From positions 620,001 to 684,000 of the forward strand of contig NZ_JAGIOR010000002.1 of assembly GCF_017876795.1 (NCBI RefSeq): 64,000 nt of DNA. The letters are read 5' to 3'. The DNA comes from Rhizobium leguminosarum (GTDB lineage Bacteria > Pseudomonadota > Alphaproteobacteria > Rhizobiales > Rhizobiaceae). The notes below the pieces were generated by a model. That model saw nothing but the letters and a program-made list of their open reading frames with translations, did no database searches and was not told the DNA's origin. Position 1 is the stretch's first letter. Every line of letters begins with the position of its first letter. This document shows, piece after piece, positions 7,356-16,489 of this stretch. The position numbers were made by a program, and so were the translations under genes.

Positions 7356-8894
7356 ATGAACTGGCTTGAAAATCTGCGCCGCAGCTTCCTCGATTGGGAC
7401 GCCATGGTCGAAGTGCTGCCGAGCATGATCAGCGTCGGCCTGAAGAATACCCTGATCCTGGCTGCCGCGTCGACCGTGCTTGGCGTGGTCATCGGCATGG
7501 CTCTCGCCGTGATGGGCATCTCGCAGTCTCGCTGGCTGCGGCTGCCCGCGCGCACCTACACCGATGTCTTCCGCGGATTGCCGGCAATCGTCACGATCCT
7601 GATCATCGGTCAGGGTTTTGCCCGGATCGGGCGGGAGATCTTCGGTCCGTCGCCATTCCCGCTCGGCATCCTGGCGCTCAGCCTGATCGCAGGGGCCTAT
7701 ATCGGCGAAATCTTCCGATCGGGCATCCAAAGCGTCGAGCGCGGCCAGATGGAAGCCTGCCGGGCGCTCAGCATGAGCTACGGGCAGGGCATGCGGCTGA
7801 TCGTCATCCCGCAAGGCATCCGGCGCGTTCTGCCGGCGCTGGTTAACCAGTTCATCGGAAACGTCAAGGATTCCAGCCTCGTCTATTTCCTCGGATTGCT
7901 CGCCTCCGAGCGGGAGATCTTCCGCGTCGGGCAGGATCAGGCTGTCGTCACCGGCAATCTGTCGCCCTTGTTGCTGGCGGGCCTCTTCTATCTCGTCATC
8001 ACCGTGCCGCTCACCCACTTGGTCAATTACATCGATGCGAGACTGCGCCTGGGAAAACAAGGCCGCGGCGCGGGTGTTGCGAGCGGATTGATCGAGGTGG
8101 GCGAGTTGCAGGCCGCTGCCGGCCCGCCGCCCGCGGCCAAATCGGTCGGGGAGACGAAACCGCGCTTCAAGGGCGGCTCCCTGAACATCCGGGATCTCAG
8201 CATGGCCTATGGCGATCTCGACGTGCTGAAGGGTGTCGATCTCGACATCGCCGCCGGTGCCGTGACCTGCATCATCGGACCTTCCGGCTCGGGCAAATCG
8301 ACGCTGCTGCGCTGCATGAACAGGCTGGTGGAACCGAAAGCCGGTGACATCCTGCTCGATGGCGACAGCATTCTGGCCATGAAACCGGAACGGCTGCGCC
8401 GGAGGGTGGGGATGGCGTTCCAGCACTTCAACCTGTTTCCCGATCACACAGCACTTGAGAACGTCATGCTTTCACTGACGAAGATCAAGAAGATGCCGAG
8501 GCAGGAGGCGCGACGCATCGCCGAGGCGCGTTTGGCCGAGGTCGGTCTTGCCGAGCGCAGGGATCATCGCCCGGCAGGTCTATCGGGCGGGCAGCAGCAG
8601 CGCGTCGCCATCGCGCGTGCTCTTGCCATGGATCCGGAGCTTATCCTGTTCGACGAAGTGACGAGTGCGCTCGATCCCGAGCTGGTCAAGGGCGTTCTCG
8701 ACCTGATGGCGGCTCTCGGTCGCCAGGGCATGACTATGGCCGTCGTGACGCACGAGATGGGATTTGCGCGCAGGGCAGCCGATCAGGTGGTCTTCATGGA
8801 CGAGGGCCGCATCGTCGAAGCCGGCTGCCCGCAGCAGATCTTCGACAATCCCAAAAGCGAGCGGCTGAAGCGCTTCCTTGCGGAAGTCCTCTAA
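7356..8894 (+). CDS. Fused ABC permease/ATPase, polar amino acid type
   Basis: 512 residues joining an inner-membrane HisM/GlnP-type permease (about residues 1-240, several hydrophobic helices, with EAA-type loop EACRALSMSYGQGMRLIVIPQ) to a complete ATPase (about 270-512). The ATPase has Walker A GPSGSGKST near 307, a Q-loop (AFQHFNLFPDHTALENV), signature LSGGQQQRVAIARAL and Walker B LILFDEVTSALD, where V replaces the usual P. Start chosen at ATG after GGGGATCTC; upstream in-frame ATGs lie in the leader or previous gene. One gene thus supplies both translocator halves for the upstream binding protein. The fusion is in one open frame with no sign of error. Confidence 0.9.
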   Translation: MNWLENLRRSFLDWDAMVEVLPSMISVGLKNTLILAAASTVLGVVIGMALAVMGISQSRWLRLPARTYTDVFRGLPAIVTILIIGQGFARIGREIFGPSPFPLGILALSLIAGAYIGEIFRSGIQSVERGQMEACRALSMSYGQGMRLIVIPQGIRRVLPALVNQFIGNVKDSSLVYFLGLLASEREIFRVGQDQAVVTGNLSPLLLAGLFYLVITVPLTHLVNYIDARLRLGKQGRGAGVASGLIEVGELQAAAGPPPAAKSVGETKPRFKGGSLNIRDLSMAYGDLDVLKGVDLDIAAGAVTCIIGPSGSGKSTLLRCMNRLVEPKAGDILLDGDSILAMKPERLRRRVGMAFQHFNLFPDHTALENVMLSLTKIKKMPRQEARRIAEARLAEVGLAERRDHRPAGLSGGQQQRVAIARALAMDPELILFDEVTSALDPELVKGVLDLMAALGRQGMTMAVVTHEMGFARRAADQVVFMDEGRIVEAGCPQQIFDNPKSERLKRFLAEVL

Positions 8895-8895
8895 A

Positions 8896-8997
8896 GCATG
8901 TCGCGCAAAAGTCTGCAGCGGTTTTGCGGCAACGACATGCGCAAAAATAAAGACCTAAAGCGCGAGGAGCGAATCTGAAGATCGCGACGCGCTTCAG
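8896..8997. repeat. Rhizobial palindromic repeat, full copy
   Basis: Begins one base after the stop of the fused transporter gene: GCATGTCGCGCAAAAG with inverted partner CAACGACATGC, then a second palindrome from AAAGCGCGAGGAGCG to CGCGACGCGCTTCAG. Same family as 5127-5206, carrying the middle segment missing there. Confidence 0.8.
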
Positions 8998-9082
8998 CCG
9001 CTGACACGAGACATGCCGCCGCTGGCTCTCACGACGGATGCAATGGAATTCGTTCGACATAGCAGGAAACAAGGTTATCGAC

Positions 9083-10219
9083 ATGAATGCTTCCCCCAAA
9101 CCTTCGAAGGTCGCCGTCATCGGTGGCGGCATATTCGGCGTCTCGACGGCTGTCCATCTCGCTCGCCTGGGGATCGCCACCGTGCTCGTCAGCGACGTGC
9201 CACTTGCCAATGGCGCCTCCGGCCGTTCGCTCGCCTGGCTCAATTCGGCCCGGAAACGCTCCGATGCCTATCACCGGCTGCGCCTCGCCGGCATCGACCG
9301 TTATCGGACCCTTGCTGCCCGGTATTCGGATGCGCCCTGGCTCCGCTTCGATGGCGGCCTGACCTGGGATGCCGATGACGCCGGCAATGAGATCGCCGAG
9401 GTCTTCGACTTCGAGCGCGACCTCGGCTATCACGCGCAATGGTTGGCCCAGGAAAACATTGCCGGCGCGACGCCCGGCGTCGACGCCGGTGCGGTGACGC
9501 CGCAGGGCGCGATCTTCAATCCCGGGGAAGGCTGGGTCGATCTTCCCTCCCTGATTGGCCTTCTCGCGGAGGAATTCCGTTCGCTCGGCGGCGAGGTCGT
9601 GACGGACGCCGGGCGCGCAACGATTGATGTCGAAGGCGCCCGTGTCTGCGGCGTGAGCGCAGCGGACGGCAGGTACTGGGACGCGGAGTCTGTGCTGCTC
9701 GCCGCGGGCGCCGCCGTTCCGGCGATCGTTGCCGAAGCCGGCCAGCATATTGACGATGCAACGCCGGTCGCCCTTCTCGTCAGAACCAAGCCGATCCGCC
9801 ATTCGCTGAAGGCCGTGCTCAACACCCCCCGCGTCGCCATCCGGCCCATGCCCAATGGCGGTTTCGCGCTCGATTCCGCCTGGTCGGAGGAGGAGGTCGG
9901 AGTGAAGCCGGACGGCAGCTATGAAGTCAGACAATCGACACTGGACGGGCTGCTGCGCGAGGCGTCAAAAGTTCTCGAAGGCAATCCGGCGCTCGAGATC
10001 GATGATTATGGGGTCGGCCCGAAGCCCATTCCGGGCGACGGCGAGCCGGTCTTCGGCGAGCTGCAGTCGATCTGGGGTTATTTCGTCGCCTTTAGCCATA
10101 GTGGCGCCACCCTGGGCCTGATCGCCGGCGAACTGCTGGCGGACGAGATCGCCACCGGACGCCGTCATCCGCTGCTGGCGGAGTTTCGGCCCGAACGTTT
10201 CGCTGCGTCGCGACGATGA
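9083..10219 (+). CDS. FAD-dependent oxidoreductase, DAO family
   Basis: 378 residues from the ATG of MNASPKPSKVAVIGGG; an in-frame ATG at 9038 adds 15 unlikely residues. Dinucleotide-binding motif VIGGGIFGVSTAVHLARLG (about residues 11-29), a middle substrate domain, and C-terminal segment IPGDGEPVFGELQ ... GYFVAFSHSGATLG typical of glycine/D-amino acid oxidase-like flavoproteins. It is the third gene after an amino acid-type importer and divergent LacI regulator, so it probably oxidises the imported amine or amino acid. A palindromic repeat separates it from the importer genes by about 190 bases. Confidence 0.88.
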   Translation: MNASPKPSKVAVIGGGIFGVSTAVHLARLGIATVLVSDVPLANGASGRSLAWLNSARKRSDAYHRLRLAGIDRYRTLAARYSDAPWLRFDGGLTWDADDAGNEIAEVFDFERDLGYHAQWLAQENIAGATPGVDAGAVTPQGAIFNPGEGWVDLPSLIGLLAEEFRSLGGEVVTDAGRATIDVEGARVCGVSAADGRYWDAESVLLAAGAAVPAIVAEAGQHIDDATPVALLVRTKPIRHSLKAVLNTPRVAIRPMPNGGFALDSAWSEEEVGVKPDGSYEVRQSTLDGLLREASKVLEGNPALEIDDYGVGPKPIPGDGEPVFGELQSIWGYFVAFSHSGATLGLIAGELLADEIATGRRHPLLAEFRPERFAASRR

Positions 10220-10327
10220 CGGTCGCGGCAGGAGCGGACGTCCGACCGGGCGCCGTTCCCAGCGGCGGGCGATGCATCCTTCTGAGCTGTCGAGCGTTCT
10301 ATCGCCAGGAACAAATGGAGATGCATC

Positions 10328-10834
10328 ATGTTCAAGGACGAACTCGGGGACATCGGCACAAATAGGGATAGGCGTGACGATGCCGGCGCCACACCGGCTG
10401 CCTTCGAAGAGGCAAACGCCAATCCCGATCTCATCAGGCATGAGGGTTTCGCGAGCGAGGCCGAATATCGGGCGTATATTGCGACGCTCGGTGGTCATGT
10501 TCCGGTTGAAGGCGCCTTTGAAGAGCCTCTCCTGGTCTCCGATGATCATGCCCTGGAAGGCCGCCTGCGAGAACTGAGAGAAGAACTCGAAAACCTCCAC
10601 GCTCGCCTTCAGGTGATCCAACATCAGGCTGCAACGGTCGTGGCGGAAAATGTCCGTTGGGCCGATGCAAGCGCCCATGCGCAGCTTGGCAATCAGCCCT
10701 GGCTCAAGCTGGCCGGCGCAATGGCGGCAACATTCGTCGTCACCAGAGGCATGAGGCGACTGCCTCTCGGAACCGTGGCGACGACGGCGCTGCCGTTGGT
10801 CGCGGCCGCGATGAAACGGAAGTCCGCCAGGTGA
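10328..10834 (+). CDS. Hypothetical protein with coiled coil and C-terminal membrane segment
   Basis: 168 residues, ATG preceded by GGAG. Acidic N-terminal half, then a long heptad helix (LEGRLRELREELENLHARLQ), then a hydrophobic glycine/alanine region (LKLAGAMAATFVV ... TVATTALPLVAAAM) and a basic tail KRKSAR. Same layout as the protein at 3348-3752, though not obviously homologous. Function unknown. Confidence 0.65.
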   Translation: MFKDELGDIGTNRDRRDDAGATPAAFEEANANPDLIRHEGFASEAEYRAYIATLGGHVPVEGAFEEPLLVSDDHALEGRLRELREELENLHARLQVIQHQAATVVAENVRWADASAHAQLGNQPWLKLAGAMAATFVVTRGMRRLPLGTVATTALPLVAAAMKRKSAR

Positions 10835-10903
10835 ACGTCATCCTGTAACCAGGACGTCGGGCCCGGCACACGTCTGCTTCAATTGCTCTCTCTCGGTGTC
10901 CGA

Positions 10904-11632
10904 TTAGGCAAATGTAATTTCCGCAAGGAGAGGCAGGTGGTCGGAGGCGACCCTTGTCAGGCGGTTTTCCAGGACGGTCGCATGTTTGACGATGAGATCG
11001 TCGGTGACGAATACGTGGTCGATACGCATCAGCGGGTAGCGGGAGGGAAAGGTCGCTCTCGGCCGGGCCTTTCCTGCGCGCTGGGCATCCTTCAATGTCC
11101 GCGTGGCGAGTCGGTAAGTCGCCGATGCCGGAATAGCGTTGAAGTCGCCGCAAAGGATGGTGGGGAGAGGATCGTCCGCTGTCCCGCGCAGCCAGCCCGA
11201 GCTCAATAGCGTCGACATCTGCCGCCTGCGCTCGCCGCCGCGAAGGCCAAGATGGGTGTTGACGACCAGCAGTTTTCTATCGCCGACCAGTATTTCGACG
11301 GAAAGGGCGCCGCGCTGTTCGCCGATGGATGGCAGCGGCCCGGCCTTGACCGCGCCAGTCGGCAGCGCCGTGATGATAGCATCGCCATACTGCTCTTCCG
11401 CAATAGACAGTGCCGGATGGAAATGAGCCTGCATCTCCAGAAGCGAGGCGATCGTATGAGCTTGGTCGATGCCACCGGTCCTGCGCCTGAGGACATCGAC
11501 CTCCTGAAGAGCGATGATGTCGGCCTCCGCCTCGGCGATGACTGAAGCGATCCGTGCTGGATCGAGCTTGCGTTCGTTGCCGATACAGCTGTGCACGTTA
11601 TAGGTCAGGAGTTTGATTGTTTTTTCCGACAT
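10904..11632 (-). CDS. Endonuclease/exonuclease/phosphatase (EEP) family protein
   Basis: 242 residues from MSEKTIKLLTYN; an ATG 57 bases upstream is possible. All EEP superfamily motifs are present in order: LTYNVHSC, ADIIALQEVD, LLVVNTHLG, TILCGDFNA, RIDHVFV and SDHLPLLAE, giving the metal-binding Asn/Glu and catalytic His/Asp residues of a Mg-dependent phosphodiesterase. No signal peptide, so probably cytoplasmic. It is divergent from the UPF0104 membrane gene, which converges with a phospholipase D-family gene. Neighbours suggest a phospholipid or nucleic acid phosphodiester role. Confidence 0.88.
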   Translation of the reverse strand: MSEKTIKLLTYNVHSCIGNERKLDPARIASVIAEAEADIIALQEVDVLRRRTGGIDQAHTIASLLEMQAHFHPALSIAEEQYGDAIITALPTGAVKAGPLPSIGEQRGALSVEILVGDRKLLVVNTHLGLRGGERRRQMSTLLSSGWLRGTADDPLPTILCGDFNAIPASATYRLATRTLKDAQRAGKARPRATFPSRYPLMRIDHVFVTDDLIVKHATVLENRLTRVASDHLPLLAEITFA

Positions 11633-11748
11633 GGGCCCGCTGAAGCTTGTCCCTTGGGGGACATGGATCTCGTTCCCGGGGGAACACAAAACTCATTTGA
11701 TCGTTCCAGATTATCGAACCATCGCGCTCGCACTCCTGAGGACAATCG

Positions 11749-12711
11749 ATGAGCTTGAAAAGCATGATCTGGAATGGACTGCTGGTTGCTGCCCTTTGTT
11801 TCGCGGTCTTCCTTCTTTACCGAATCTTCCAACAGTACAGCCTCGAGCAGATCGTCCAATCGGTTCGCAGCATACCGTTTTCGAATTTCTGCGTAGCCCT
11901 TCTGTTTGCGGCGGCATCCTATCTATGTCTTGGCTGTTTCGATCTCCTGGCGATCCGTTCGCTCGGCAAATCCTTGCCTTATCCAAAAATTGCTTTGGCT
12001 TCGTTCATCAGCCTGTCACTCGGCCACAATATCGGTTTTGCCGGACTGAGCAGCGGCGCCTTCCGCTATCGTTTTTATTCGCGCTGGGGGCTGACGGCTG
12101 AGGATGTCGCCAAGATCATCCTGTTTTGCGGCGTCACCGTCGGGCTGGGGCTGGTTACGCTTGGCGGCCTAGCAATGATCATCAATCCCGGCGACGCCGG
12201 CCGCCTGCTGCGACTCGATCCAGCCAATGTGCGCATCTTCGGCTTGCTTGCGCTGATCGTGCCGGTCGTCTATGCGGGGCTGGCGTTTTTCATCCGCGGC
12301 AAGTTGCGGCTTTGGCGCCGGTCGTTTCAGTTGCCGCGATTTTCGATTGCGGTCGCGCAAGTTGGGGTGGGCACGATCAACTTCGTGTTCGTTTCCGCCT
12401 GTCTCCACCAGATGCTCTCAGCCTCGGGCGATGTTGCCTTCTTCAGATCGGTAACAGCCTACGTGCTCGCCAACTCGGCAATTCTGGCAACCCATGTTCC
12501 CGGTGGTCTCGGCGTGCTCGAGGCGGCCGTCTCCTATGCCGTGCCGAAGCAAGCATCCATCGGCGCGCTGATCGCCTTCCGCTGCGTCTATTTCTTCATT
12601 CCGCTGGCGCTTGGCACGACGCTACTCGCGATCAGCGAGGTCGTCTTTCGCCGCCGATCACGCGGAGCGAATGAGGCGGCGGATGAGGGCGCCGAGGCCC
12701 AGTCGGTTTAG
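11749..12711 (+). CDS. UPF0104/LPG-synthase-type integral membrane protein (flippase-like)
   Basis: 320 residues, mostly hydrophobic, with about eight membrane helices. It has family segments SLGHNIGFAGLSSGAFRYR and HVPGGLGVLEAAV, typical of the UPF0104 family related to the membrane domain of lysylphosphatidylglycerol synthase MprF, which flips lipids. The soluble aminoacyltransferase domain of MprF is absent. Its 3' end overlaps the convergent phospholipase D-type gene by 54 bases. A lipid-handling role fits both family and neighbour. Confidence 0.85.
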   Translation: MSLKSMIWNGLLVAALCFAVFLLYRIFQQYSLEQIVQSVRSIPFSNFCVALLFAAASYLCLGCFDLLAIRSLGKSLPYPKIALASFISLSLGHNIGFAGLSSGAFRYRFYSRWGLTAEDVAKIILFCGVTVGLGLVTLGGLAMIINPGDAGRLLRLDPANVRIFGLLALIVPVVYAGLAFFIRGKLRLWRRSFQLPRFSIAVAQVGVGTINFVFVSACLHQMLSASGDVAFFRSVTAYVLANSAILATHVPGGLGVLEAAVSYAVPKQASIGALIAFRCVYFFIPLALGTTLLAISEVVFRRRSRGANEAADEGAEAQSV

Positions 12712-14199
12712 CAGGGTGGCGGGCCGACCCGGGTCGAAGAGTGCGGTGCCCATGATCGGCTCTGTGCTGCCGGACATGTCGACGGTGAACTCGCGCAAGC
12801 CGCGGCGCCCATCATTCAGCGTCTCGATCGCCTTTATCACCGATCCGCTTCGAGTGAAGGCCGCAGCAAAGCTCTCAGCCGCCCTTCCAAGGTATTCCGA
12901 AAGCAGACGGTTGCGGAGATCAACGATCCCCTGGCGTTGATCCTCGCCGTCGGCCTCCAAGAGCATATCGCATTCGGTATCAGTTGCTTCCGAGCGGTTA
13001 TTAATGTTGGACGAGCCGATGCGGACCAATTTGTCATCGGCAATTATCAGCTTGGAATGGATGAGCACTTCCAACTCTGCATCCGAAGCCGGCGGGACTC
13101 GCCCGGCGCCGGTGGGCCTGGGTATGATCGACCCCGGAACAACGGGATAGTAGATGCGCAGGCGATGAGCGCGATCTGCGCGTTTGAGGCGACGGATGAC
13201 GCGGTCGCGATTATTGCCCATGACGAGCTTTTCGATCAGCCCGTGAGAGCTGCGCGTACAGATGATGATGACTTCAGGCCCGTCTTCCTCCTCAAGCCGG
13301 GCGGCGATGGCGTCCGCGACCCGGAAGGAGGCGAGGTATTGTGCTTCGATATAAAGTGATCGCTTCGCCCGGGAGATCGCATCAAGTGTCATATCGATGC
13401 CGTCGCTGACGCCGGTCCGCAAGGCCGTCGAGGGTTCTGTCAGCGCGAAGCTTACCGAAATATCTCTGATCGAAACCGGCAGATCATCGGGCCATGCGAA
13501 GGGCCCACTCGCGTCCAATGGCGGGTGGCTTTCGCCGGTGGCGTAGTCCCAGCGCCGCCTGGCGATATCGCCGATCAGCTTTGCCGCGTCGCCCATGACC
13601 ATTGCTTGAACATCGTGCAGGGGGTCATAGTGAACGCCCGCGGGGTCACGTCGCAGTTTGTCTTTGGCCCGGTGGAGCCAGGTGTCCCACCGCCGCGCCG
13701 TCAGATCCATCCCACCGATAAAGGAGACCGCATCGTCGATACAGACCAGTTTCTGGTGATGGCAGCCGCCGAACGCACGGTGAAAATCGAAGCGCAGATC
13801 GATCCGTGCATTCTTCGGGAAATTTTTCTTGCGAAACAGCTGCAGGGACTTGTTCGAATAGAGGGGGCCGAGCGCCCAGACGAGGATGCGTATTTCGAGT
13901 TCGGGATTTTCCGCCGCGAGACCGTGCAGTAGGTCGGCTAGCGTCTCCTTGGATTTATCGGGTTCCATCAGGATGTCGGGATTGAAATCCCATCCGATGA
14001 TCCAGACGGTGCGCCGCGCCTGCCGCAGCGCCCGCGCCAGCTCGGCAAAATAGCTGTTGCCGTTGATCAGGAAGGCCGCCCTCGCGGCACTCCCTTGCAG
14101 GTCAGGGCCACTGCCATCCTGCCTTTTATGGTCGACCAGCGGCGGTAATTTTGCCTGTGTCAGCGTCGGATGATTGAAGACGGTCTCAATTGCGGTCAT
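12658..14199 (-). CDS. Phospholipase D/cardiolipin synthase-family protein
   Basis: 513 residues with two HKD catalytic motifs: H148-x-K150-x4-D155 (HHQKLVCID) and H381-x-K383-x4-D388 (HSKLIIADD followed by GSSNINNRS). Two HKD motifs in one chain give one active site for phosphatidyl transfer or hydrolysis, as in cardiolipin synthases and bacterial PLDs. No clear N-terminal membrane helices are seen, unlike ClsA. Convergent 54-base overlap with the flippase-like gene, and divergent from the DUF763 gene 118 bases away. Membrane phospholipid remodelling is the most likely role; a nuclease role is less likely. Confidence 0.9.
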   Translation of the reverse strand: MTAIETVFNHPTLTQAKLPPLVDHKRQDGSGPDLQGSAARAAFLINGNSYFAELARALRQARRTVWIIGWDFNPDILMEPDKSKETLADLLHGLAAENPELEIRILVWALGPLYSNKSLQLFRKKNFPKNARIDLRFDFHRAFGGCHHQKLVCIDDAVSFIGGMDLTARRWDTWLHRAKDKLRRDPAGVHYDPLHDVQAMVMGDAAKLIGDIARRRWDYATGESHPPLDASGPFAWPDDLPVSIRDISVSFALTEPSTALRTGVSDGIDMTLDAISRAKRSLYIEAQYLASFRVADAIAARLEEEDGPEVIIICTRSSHGLIEKLVMGNNRDRVIRRLKRADRAHRLRIYYPVVPGSIIPRPTGAGRVPPASDAELEVLIHSKLIIADDKLVRIGSSNINNRSEATDTECDMLLEADGEDQRQGIVDLRNRLLSEYLGRAAESFAAAFTRSGSVIKAIETLNDGRRGLREFTVDMSGSTEPIMGTALFDPGRPATLLNRLGLGALIRRLIRSA

Positions 14200-14317
14200 G
14201 ATTGCCTCGGCCTCTAACTGGAAAAAAAACGCTTGGAATATTTTTGGGTTCCGTGCGGTGCCTGAAGAGGCAGCCCGGACTGACGTTGTCCGGCGAGAGA
14301 AAGCGCAGGGAAACCAG

Positions 14318-15565
14318 ATGTCACAACGAGCAGGCAGTGCCGATCTTCCGCTTCACGGGGGACGTGTGCCGCATTGGCTGGGCGACCGGATGACGCGGTT
14401 GGGGGCGCTGATCACCGAGGCGATCGTTCATCACTATGGCCGCGACGAGTTCCTGCGCAGGCTCGCTCACCCCTTCTGGTTTCAGTCCTTCGGCGCCGTC
14501 ATGGGCATGGATTGGCATTCCTCCGGCATCACCACCAGCGTTCTCGGCGCCTTAAAACGCGGGCTGAAGCCGCGCGCCGGCGAGCTCGGCCTGCATGTCT
14601 GCGGCGGCCGTGGCGCGCAGTCACGCAAGACTCCGCAGGAACTCGTCTCAATCGGCGAGCGGGTCGGTCTCGACGGGGAGGGGCTAGCAACGACCAGCCG
14701 CCTCATCGCCAAGGTCGACAGCGCCGCCGTTCAGGACGGCTTCGACCTTTATCTGCACGGCTTCATCGTCGCCGATGACGGCCATTGGGTCGTGGTGCAG
14801 CAAGGCATGAATGGCGACAAGCGGCAGGCCCGACGTTATCACTGGCTGTCGGAAGGGCTGGAGAGCTTCGTCGACTCACCGCACGCGGCCATCGAGGGCA
14901 GGAGTCAGGGCGAGATCGTCAATCTGGCCGACAGGCGCGCTGAGCGTTCTCGGCGTGGCCAGCTCGACCTCCTGGCAACGCTTGGTCCCGACAGGATCGT
15001 CCGCGAGGCCGCAGCGCTGCTGCGCGCCGACGAGCCGGTTCCCCAGCCCTCCGAACAGCCGATGCTGCCGCACCTGGTCATGCCGGTCCATCACGATGTG
15101 CGCGAAAGCGACGTCATTATGCGGCGCCTGCACGGCAATCTGGCCGCGGCCGTTGATCGCGGGCCAGCGGATTTCGAACAACTCCTGCTCGTTCCAGGTG
15201 TCGGTGCTCGCACCGTGAATGCGTTGGCCTTGGTGGCCGAAGTCGTCCACGGCGCGCCTTGCCGTTTTTCCGATCCGGCGCGGTTCTCAATCGCCCACGG
15301 CGGCAAGGACCGCCATCCCTTCCCGGTGCCGCTCAAGGTTTATGACGAGACGATCGCCGTGATGAAATCGGCGGTGCAGAAAGGCAGGCTCGGACGGGAG
15401 GAAGAGTTGCAGGCACTGAAGCGCCTCGATGACCAATCCCGGCAGATGGAACGCTACGTCACCGGCCCAGACCTCAAGGAAATCATCGCCGGCGAATTTC
15501 GCCATTCCGCCGATCTCGGTGGCCGGAGCGTCTTCGGCTGGGAGCCGCCAGCGGAAAAAGATTAG
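14318..15565 (+). CDS. DUF763 domain protein
   Basis: 415 residues from the ATG of MSQRAGSADLPLHGGRVP, which follows CAGGGAA; an open frame from 14174 overlaps the divergent gene and is not protein-like. The N-terminal LPLHGGRVPxWL and DWHSSGITTSVLGALK, the central GFDLYLHGFI, and the C-terminal LLLVPGVGARTVNALALVAEVVHG with KDRHPFPVP are all characteristic of DUF763, a family shared with archaea. The GVGARTVNAL segment resembles a helix-hairpin-helix DNA-binding motif. Biochemical function is unknown. Confidence 0.85.
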   Translation: MSQRAGSADLPLHGGRVPHWLGDRMTRLGALITEAIVHHYGRDEFLRRLAHPFWFQSFGAVMGMDWHSSGITTSVLGALKRGLKPRAGELGLHVCGGRGAQSRKTPQELVSIGERVGLDGEGLATTSRLIAKVDSAAVQDGFDLYLHGFIVADDGHWVVVQQGMNGDKRQARRYHWLSEGLESFVDSPHAAIEGRSQGEIVNLADRRAERSRRGQLDLLATLGPDRIVREAAALLRADEPVPQPSEQPMLPHLVMPVHHDVRESDVIMRRLHGNLAAAVDRGPADFEQLLLVPGVGARTVNALALVAEVVHGAPCRFSDPARFSIAHGGKDRHPFPVPLKVYDETIAVMKSAVQKGRLGREEELQALKRLDDQSRQMERYVTGPDLKEIIAGEFRHSADLGGRSVFGWEPPAEKD

Positions 15566-15568
15566 TTC

Positions 15569-16489
15569 TCAATGGCCGTCGGGCGGGACAGCTTCCGGCG
15601 GAACCGTCTCTTTCAAATTCTTCCGGTGGAAGATGAAGAGCCCGGCAAAGACGATGATTGCAGCGCCGATGATGATTTGCGCATCGGGAATATCGTTGAA
15701 AAAGAGGTAGCCCAGCACGATCGCCCAGAGCAGCAGCGTATATTGCAGCGGCGCAAGCAGCGAGGCCGGCGCGAGCTTCAGCGAGCGGGTGATGAGCAGG
15801 TGCGCGCAGGAGGCGACGACCCCGAGCAATAGCATGCCGGCCCAATCGACGAGCGTTGCCGATTGCCAATGGCCGATGCTCAAGACGATGCCGGCGGTCA
15901 GGGCGGCGATCGTCTGCCATGTCACGAGCGTCGTGTCGCTGGTCGAACGCAGGTAGCGGCTCATCACCAGCGACAGCGCAAAGGCAAGGCTGCCGACAAG
16001 ACCGAAGAGCGACGGAAGCGATAGCATCGCCGTCGACGGGCGCAGCGCGATGACGACACCTGCAAAGCCAAGCAGAACGGCAAGCCAGCGGCGCCAGCCG
16101 ATCTTTTCCCCGAGAAAGAAATGCGAGAGTGCGGCAATGTAGATCGGCCCGGCCATATAAAAGGTCATGACGTCTGCGAGCGGCAGATAGGCGACGGCGG
16201 CGTAAAACAGGGCAACATCGGCGGTCGCCATTGCGACCCGGATGAACTGGAGGCCCTTCTGTTCGACGCGGAACAAGGCCATCGGTCCTTGCCGCGCGAT
16301 CATCGGCCCGAGCACAACGAAAGCGCCGACGGAGCGGATTACCAGCACTTGGCCGACGGCAAAGCTTGCGACCAGCCACTTGCCCATCGCATCGTTCAGC
16401 GCAAAGAGCAGATCGCCGAGCAGCATCAGCACGACGCCGGTCATGATCAGGTTCCCGGCATTGGTCGCGACCGTCTTGGTCTTCATCAT
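15569..16489 (-). CDS. EamA/DMT-family permease
   Basis: 306 residues, ten predicted membrane helices in two EamA repeats, normal for the drug/metabolite transporter superfamily. Segments DLLFALNDAMGKWL, YLPLADVMTFYMAGPIY and the second-repeat QYTLLLWAIVLGYLFFNDIPD are typical. Start taken at ATG with AAGGA six bases upstream; the frame continues open to 16939 but that extension is antisense-like and overlaps the next gene. It converges with the DUF763 gene three bases apart. Substrate unknown. Confidence 0.85.
   Translation of the reverse strand: MMKTKTVATNAGNLIMTGVVLMLLGDLLFALNDAMGKWLVASFAVGQVLVIRSVGAFVVLGPMIARQGPMALFRVEQKGLQFIRVAMATADVALFYAAVAYLPLADVMTFYMAGPIYIAALSHFFLGEKIGWRRWLAVLLGFAGVVIALRPSTAMLSLPSLFGLVGSLAFALSLVMSRYLRSTSDTTLVTWQTIAALTAGIVLSIGHWQSATLVDWAGMLLLGVVASCAHLLITRSLKLAPASLLAPLQYTLLLWAIVLGYLFFNDIPDAQIIIGAAIIVFAGLFIFHRKNLKETVPPEAVPPDGH

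Noticed and set aside
6446..7555. 369-codon minus-strand open frame
   Set aside because: Antisense to the family 3 binding protein and the start of the transporter gene; no protein family resemblance.
7323..8447. 374-codon minus-strand open frame opposite the fused transporter
   Set aside because: Antisense shadow with Arg/Asp/Gln-rich composition typical of complementary GC-rich genes.
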